From Dunaliella salina (taxonomy: Eukaryota; Chlorophyta; Chlorophyceae; Chlamydomonadales; Dunaliellaceae), in contig MU069500.1 in the NCBI GenBank assembly GCA_002284615.2, forward strand, positions 67,470 through 78,297: 10,828 nucleotides of DNA, in the 5' to 3' direction. Below are positions 7,020 to 10,828 of the stretch, piece by piece; within the stretch, counting starts at the first letter, position 1; every line of letters begins with the position of its first letter. The notes beneath the pieces are model-generated. The model saw only the letters and a list, made by a program, of their open reading frames with translations. It was not told the origin of the DNA and searched no databases. Made by a program: the position numbers and the translations under genes.

Positions 7020-7456
7020 TTCTCATTGTGCCTCGTTGCGCGCAGGTTGTAAGCACGTTGCCGTCCCTAGCTGTGGCCCAGCTGTTGCATGCACAAAGGC
7101 CCTGCCGTGTTTCATCCATCCTTGCTCTTTTATTGATCTTGGTGGCATGCAGGTGGACGGCATGCTGCAGCTGCTGTCCATAGCAGTAACCCACCTGTCC
7201 CACACACACACAGCGATGCTTTACCCATTCTCACTCCAAGTGACCCTGGTGGATTGCAGTTTGAAGACATGCAGCAGCTGCTGTCCGTGGTGGTGGCTTA
7301 GCTGTTGCACAGCAGTGCATCCATTCTCACTCTCAGGGATTCTGGTGGCGCGCAGGTTGAGGTCACGCAGCGGCTGCTGTCCATGGCGGAGGGGCGGCTG
7401 GCACACGTAGATGCGCATCATCCATTCTCACTCTCAGTGGCCCTGGTATCACACAG
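7020..7456 (+). repeat. Tandem array of exon-C acceptor plus exon start
   Basis: Four partial copies of the start of exon C precede the exon. Exon-like starts after an AG are at 7046, 7153, 7260 and 7356, with the true exon at 7457 (spacings 107, 107, 96, 101 bp). Copies from 7153 on carry versions of cagcggctgctgtc(c/t)atgg, preceded by catccattctcactctcag-type sequence and a short ctggtgg...gcag segment. The nearest copy (7356) is almost identical to the exon over about 60 nt. The copies at 7260 and 7153 have lost the ggaggggcggctggc segment, and 7046 is barely recognisable. Similarity thus decays with distance from the exon. Confidence 0.88.
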
Positions 7457-7588
7457 GTTGAAGACACGCAGCGGCTGCTGTCTATGGCGGAGGGGCGGCT
7501 GGCACACACAGACGCACGGGCGCGAGAAGCAGAAGCCGAGGCCAGCACATTGCGCGAGCAGGTCTCGGGGGCGCTTAGCTCACTGCAG
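7457..7588 (+). CDS. Exon C of the coiled-coil protein
   Basis: This is a 44-codon internal exon, phase 0 at both ends. The acceptor ends 7456 (atcacacag) and the donor is GTGAGT at 7589. It starts VEDTQRLLSMAEGRLAHTDA and ends STLREQVSGALSSLQ. Residues 8, 11, 15, 18, 22, 25, 29, 32, 36, 39 and 43 (L,A,L,T,A,A,A,L,V,A,L) fall on heptad a/d positions, extending back through T4 and V1. Joined after exons A and B the same register continues, and the total of 119 residues equals 17 heptads. The middle (ARAREAEAEA) is highly charged and Ala-rich. Function is unknown; it is a rod segment of a larger protein. Composition is much richer in GC than the intron on either side. Confidence 0.78.
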
Positions 7589-8690
7589 GTGAGTGCAAAT
7601 GGAGCTCCTTGAGTTCTGTGCGAGCAGGTGTTGGGGGCATTGGACTCACTGCAGGTGAGTGCACACATAGTTCCTTGAGTTTTGCGGAAGCAGGCAGGTG
7701 TTGGGGGCACTCAGTGGGCCCACTGCAGGTGAGAGGGTTACAGGGACTTGGCCGACAGCCTGAGGCTCCGGCCAATTGGCTTGTAAGAGCACACAGCGCC
7801 CCTTGTCCTGCGCCAGCATGTGTTGGGGGCACTCACTGGACTGACTGTAGGTGAGAGCTCACAAGGGTTGCAAGGATTACAAGGACTAGACCTGCAGCCT
7901 GAGACTCTGGCTGATTGGCTTGTAAGCACACAGCGCCCCTTGTTCTACGCCAGCAGGTATCCGGGACATGGGCTTACTGCAGGTGAGTGCACATTGGGGT
8001 TACAAGGGTTATAAGGGTTACAAGAACTAGGCCAATCTCTGGCTGATTGGCATGTAAGAGCACACACAGTTCCTCGAGTTTTGCATGAGCAGGTGTCAGG
8101 GGCACTCACTGGGCCCACTGCAGGTGAGCCCACATTGGGGTTATAAGGGTTACAAGGTTTGTAAGGGTTACAAGGACTAGGCCAATCTCCAGCTGTTTGG
8201 CATGTAAGAGCACACACAGTTCCTCAAGTTTTGCATGAGCAGGTGTCAGGGGCACTCACTGGGCCCACTGCAGGCGAGGGCACACTGAGATAAGAAGGGC
8301 TACAAGGATTTGGCCGAGAGCCTGAGACTCCGGCTTATCGGCATGTAAGGACACACAGTGCTGTTCCGGCTCGTGAGGCGTGTTCCACCAAGAAGGAAAA
8401 GATGGGCATCCCTATTGCAGAGCGGCAATAAGGGGGCGTCACACTTTCACTCGCATACAAGAACCGCAGTTCTAATGCGGTGCATAGAACTGGTCGTTTC
8501 CCTGGATTCTGCGCTAGAAGGTGTCCGGGACGTCAGGCTCTCTGTAGGTGAGTGCAGACAGAGGTTCCAAGGGCTGCAAGAAGCTGGCCTACAACCTGAG
8601 ACTCCAGCTGATCGGCTTTTCAGAGCACTCAGGTGTCCTTGTTCAGCACCAGCAGGTGTCACAAGCACCCATCAATCTGGCCTGCGTGTG
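7589..8690 (+). repeat. Tandem array of exon-C end plus donor
   Basis: The last ~34 nt of exon C (gagcaggtctcgggggcgct, ending cactgcag) and its donor are reiterated. Donor positions are 7655 (GTGAGT), 7729 (GTGAGA), 7851 (GTGAGA), 7983 (GTGAGT), 8124 (GTGAGC), 8274 (GCGAGG, mutated) and 8548 (GTGAGT). A last copy near 8649 has no donor. Spacings are 66, 74, 122, 132, 141, 150 and 274 bp. The longer units gained a segment with gggttacaag nonamers (gggttacaa/gggttataa) plus cctgagactc...tgattggc and gtaag...cacacag. Reading through the copies gives peptides such as EQVSGALTGPLQ, interrupted by stops. Confidence 0.87.
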
Positions 8691-9440
8691 GAATTTTGCC
8701 TCCTGAGCTCGCTGCAGACAGACTTCCACATGCAGGCCAGGTTGATGCAGCACACAGTCATTCCTTTCCTGTGGATGAGTGCTCAACCACGTCCGGCACA
8801 AATTCAGATTTCTGGTGAGGCTCGATTTTGCCAAGCACACACCAGCAAATACAAAACAAATGCGACATGTTCTGCATTCTTTTGCAAAACATGTTGCGTC
8901 TGTTTTGTGTCTGCTGGTGTGCCACAAACATGCACACAAACATGCAATTTCATGAGCCTGGCCTGGGACAGGCCGTTGCGCTCTGGGGCTGATGAGGTGA
9001 TCAAGAATGGTGCTGCAAATGATGGAGGGAGGCGCTGACTTCCACCCAGGTTCTCTGGAATAAGGTCATCCTCGTCTAACTTAGGTCAACAGGATGTGTA
9101 GGAACGGGCAAAGGAACACGCAAGATTTTGCACTGGGAGCTTTTGGCCCCTGAGGTGTTTTTGCAGTGCTGTGCTCTGGTGAGTGCAGGGATGATAAAAT
9201 GGAATTGAAAGATGCTGGAGCCGGGGGGGCTCCAAGAAGTTCTACGTCTCAAGCCCTTCCCAAACAGCTTGGTGGTCCCCAGCATGAAGAGGCACGCTTG
9301 TTTGTGTTTTCCAGAAGTCATGTTTCTGGTTTCCAAATTTTGATCTTCACTGCAAGGCTGAGCCCGTTGCAGTTTTTTCTTAGTCATTATTACAACAAGG
9401 ATAATAATGGCGTTGATACAATGTGCAGCACGAGGCGGAT
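8691..9440. other. Stretch with no supported gene
   Basis: A + strand frame is open from 8358 to 9038, but its first part crosses the exon-C donor array and the remainder has no family resemblance, low-complexity Cys/Thr runs and no convincing splice borders. One small direct repeat (acaaacatgcacacaaacatg) lies near 8924-8944. The region may be intron C or may include the edge of another gene. Confidence 0.4.
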
Positions 9441-9760
9441 ATACATTGGCGAGATATGCACCAACGATTTTTAGAGCTTCCAGCAAACCCTGCAGTTTCC
9501 GAAGTTCTTTCTCTACATTCTGAATGTCAGCATACACTGCAAGACTGGGCTTGTTGTAGGCCTGGGCTTCCAGCAACCCCGTCAGTTTCTGAAGTTCCTT
9601 TACCATGTTCTAACAGTCAATATTCACTGCAAGACTGGGCTCATTGCATGTCAGGGCTGCCAGCAATCCCTGCTTTTTCTGCAGGTCTTTCTCTGCTTTC
9701 AAAAGGTTGATCCTCACTGCAAGACTGGGCTCATTGCAGGCAAGGACTTCCAGATCCCCC
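9441..9760 (-). repeat. 90-bp tandem repeats readable as a 30-residue coiled-coil unit
   Basis: The + strand landmark aagactgggctc/tt recurs at 9541, 9631 and 9721, exactly 90 bp apart, and a decayed form (aaggctgagcccgttgc) lies at 9354. On the - strand the units read in one frame as AVRINLLKAEKDLQKKQGLL then AALTCNEPSL; the next unit has VKELQKLTGLLEAQ, and the third has VEKELRKLQGLLEAL. The Leu spacing and charged residues suggest coiled coil. One in-frame TAG (after AVNIDC) interrupts the middle unit. The + strand frame is also open, so coding is not proven. It could be a decayed tandem exon array of a gene on the - strand. Confidence 0.6.
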
Positions 9761-9885
9761 CGCCAATTGTGCAAAGACCACAAACGCATGAACACTCTTG
9801 TTTTCCTTTTATGACCTTTTGTAAAAGTGAGGTGGGCTTTGTTACACCTAAAAGCAACATGTAGCTGCTTTGCCTGACCTCTCAA

Positions 9886-10098
9886 GGCTGCTGCTTTTTA
9901 TTTGGAGATGAGGCTGCTGCTGTCGATTTGGAGATGAGGCTGCTGCATTTAATTTGGGGATAGGCCGCAGCTTTTGAATTGGAGACGAGGGTACGCTGCA
10001 TGTGATTTGGAGATGAGGTCGCTGCTTTTGTTTTGGAGATGTGGTCGCTGCTGCTTTTGATTTGGAGATGAGACCGCTGCTTTTGATTTGGAGATGAG
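9886..10098 (+). repeat. Minisatellite, 8 units of ~26-29 bp
   Basis: Eight imperfect units of the type ggctgctgcttttgatttgg followed by agatga. Variants at the unit start are ggtcgctgc, ggccgcagc and gaccgctgc. Unit length varies by gain or loss of ctg/gct triplets. The Ser/Lys/Gln-rich frame on the - strand (HLQIKSS-type repeats) mirrors the periodicity and has no independent support as protein. Confidence 0.85.
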
Positions 10099-10221
10099 GA
10101 AGACCTGGAGGCTCCTGGTTATCTGCTGTAGAGGCAGCCTGCGTGCTTGCACGCATGAATCTGATTGCGTTTTCATCTGTCAGCATGAATCTGCACATGC
10201 AACTCTTTCTCCATACTTGTG

Positions 10222-10642
10222 CACTACCGCAGCGACGCTGGGGGTTTTGCGATTAATTAAATAATTATCGAGGTACTTCGCAATGTGGGCTGTCTTTAGG
10301 AATTACTTTTTTCCAAAGCCTCGTAAAAGTTACAGGTTTATATTTAGCAAATTGCAGCACCACAAAATGCAGCCACTGCGAAGGTGCAGAGAACCCTTTT
10401 TGATGGGGGGGACGAATTGGGATTGTCCGCCAAGGATGCATTTTGCTTGAAGCTGGAGGATGGAATAGCCAGGGAGGAGAGGAAGAGCCAGTGCACGAAG
10501 TGCGAAAAGGCAGAAGTTCGCAAATTTTGACTTTCTCAGGACGACCTCGTAAAACCTTAAAGCTCGTAAATAAATTAATGAAATTATGTTGGCACCTTGT
10601 AATAAACCAGCGTCGTAATACATTAGCGTCGCTACGGTAGTG
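10222..10642. mobile_element. 421-bp TIR element with CACTA ends
   Basis: The left end CACTACCGCAGCGACGCT and the right end, read on the - strand, CACTACCGTAGCGACGCT match at 17 of 18 positions. The terminal CACTA suggests the CACTA (En/Spm) superfamily, whose members normally make a 3-bp target duplication. None is visible (gtg on the left, aat on the right), so the insertion may be old or the assignment wrong. A second cgacgctgg lies inside the right end. Internal - strand frames of 97-153 codons show no transposase signature. Confidence 0.55.
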
Positions 10643-10707
10643 AATATTTGTCTGTGTGCATGTGCATGCGTGTGCAGCAGACATTTTGTTGAGGTATAAG
10701 GGAAGGC

Positions 10708-10741
10708 TGGCCAACCACTTGGCCACGCTAGCGCTAGCGTG
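10708..10741. repeat. Hairpin followed by an 18-bp perfect palindrome
   Basis: TGGCCAA-ccac-TTGGCCA (10708-10725) is a stem of 7 bp with a 4-nt loop. It overlaps CACGCTAGCGCTAGCGTG (10724-10741), a perfect palindrome. No gene context is visible. The rest of 10643-10828 holds nothing recognisable except an alternating gc run (gtgcgcgcgcgc) near the right edge. Confidence 0.8.
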
Positions 10742-10828
10742 ATGTGACTGTTTAGCTGGCTTTAGTCTCTGGACCGCAAAGACCAGATGAGGGTCTGCAC
10801 TTCACCTGAAGCGTGCGCGCGCGCTGGC

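Larger units (their letters stand above)
5437..7456 (+). other. Intron between exons B and C
   Basis: Inferred intron of about 2.02 kb, donor GTGGGC (5437), acceptor atcacacag (ending 7456). It contains the 59-bp donor array, a (GT)40 tract, a miniature TIR element and the exon-C acceptor array. Both flanking exons are phase 0. A second, more pyrimidine-rich AG (cattctcactctcag, ending 7437) lies 19 nt upstream of the chosen acceptor. Its use would add 19 nt and break the frame. Confidence 0.6.

Noticed and set aside
7356..7415. Real alternative exon preceding exon C
   Set aside because: The frame is open (VEVTQRLLSMAEGRLAH) and GTAGAT could act as a weak donor. The polarity of the array and the absence of the exon-C end make a decayed duplicate more likely; RNA could reverse this.
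8358..9038. Open frame of 226 codons on the + strand
   Set aside because: Its first part crosses the exon-C donor array, including copies of the exon end and a GTGAGT donor at 8548. The rest has no recognisable domain and no splice or start context. Length alone is not enough at this base composition.
9076..9606. Single 176-codon gene on the - strand
   Set aside because: Only the first ~45 residues follow the 30-residue repeat; the remainder is unlike protein. The frame is cut from the next repeat unit by a stop.
1..10828. tRNA, rRNA or other structured RNA genes
   Set aside because: No A/B box pair with a cloverleaf and no rRNA-like conserved segments were seen by eye on either strand.

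Overview
The window looks like nuclear DNA of a eukaryote with intron-rich genes. No bacterial operon, ribosome binding site, rRNA, tRNA or CRISPR array was found. Most of the sequence is non-coding and repeat-rich, with microsatellites, minisatellites and short terminal-inverted-repeat (TIR) elements. The only convincing coding sequence is three short GC-rich exons on the + strand with canonical GT-AG borders. A unicellular alga, for example a prasinophyte-type green alga, would fit the Ala/Arg/Glu-rich exons and repeat-laden GT-AG introns. That is a guess from composition, not an identification.

The gene: exon A (152-307, 52 codons), exon B (5368-5436, 23 codons) and exon C (7457-7588, 44 codons) are all phase 0 at both ends. 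Joined directly they give 119 residues, exactly 17 heptads, with one uninterrupted a/d register across both junctions. This supports three consecutive exons of one long coiled-coil protein, separated by introns of about 5.06 kb and 2.02 kb. The gene runs off both ends; its start, stop, promoter and function are not visible.

The main observation is how the introns are built. Every exon border in view is reiterated into the adjoining intron. Upstream of an exon lie tandem partial copies of [acceptor + first ~50-57 nt of exon]. Downstream lie tandem partial copies of [last ~10-40 nt of exon + GT donor + start of intron]. Six independent arrays are seen, with unit lengths of about 117, 88-150, 104-144, 59, 96-107 and 66-150 bp. 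Each array has its own sequence, and only the edges of the exon are copied, not its middle.

Layout: 1-151, partial duplicate of the start of exon A; 152-307, exon A; 308-1985, exon-A donor array; 1745-2207, AAAG and poly-C tracts; 2231-4557, four copies of a dispersed repeat family (one inverted) plus diffuse intron sequence; 4816-5367, exon-B acceptor array; 5368-5436, exon B; 5437-5930, 59-bp donor array; 6025-6105, (GT)40; 6427-6936, an AAT microsatellite split by a 409-bp hAT-like miniature element; 7020-7456, exon-C acceptor array; 7457-7588, exon C; 7589-8690, exon-C donor array; 9441-9760, 90-bp repeats readable as a 30-residue unit on the - strand; 9886-10098, ~27-bp minisatellite; 10222-10642, a second small TIR element with CACTA ends; 10708-10741, a hairpin and a palindrome.
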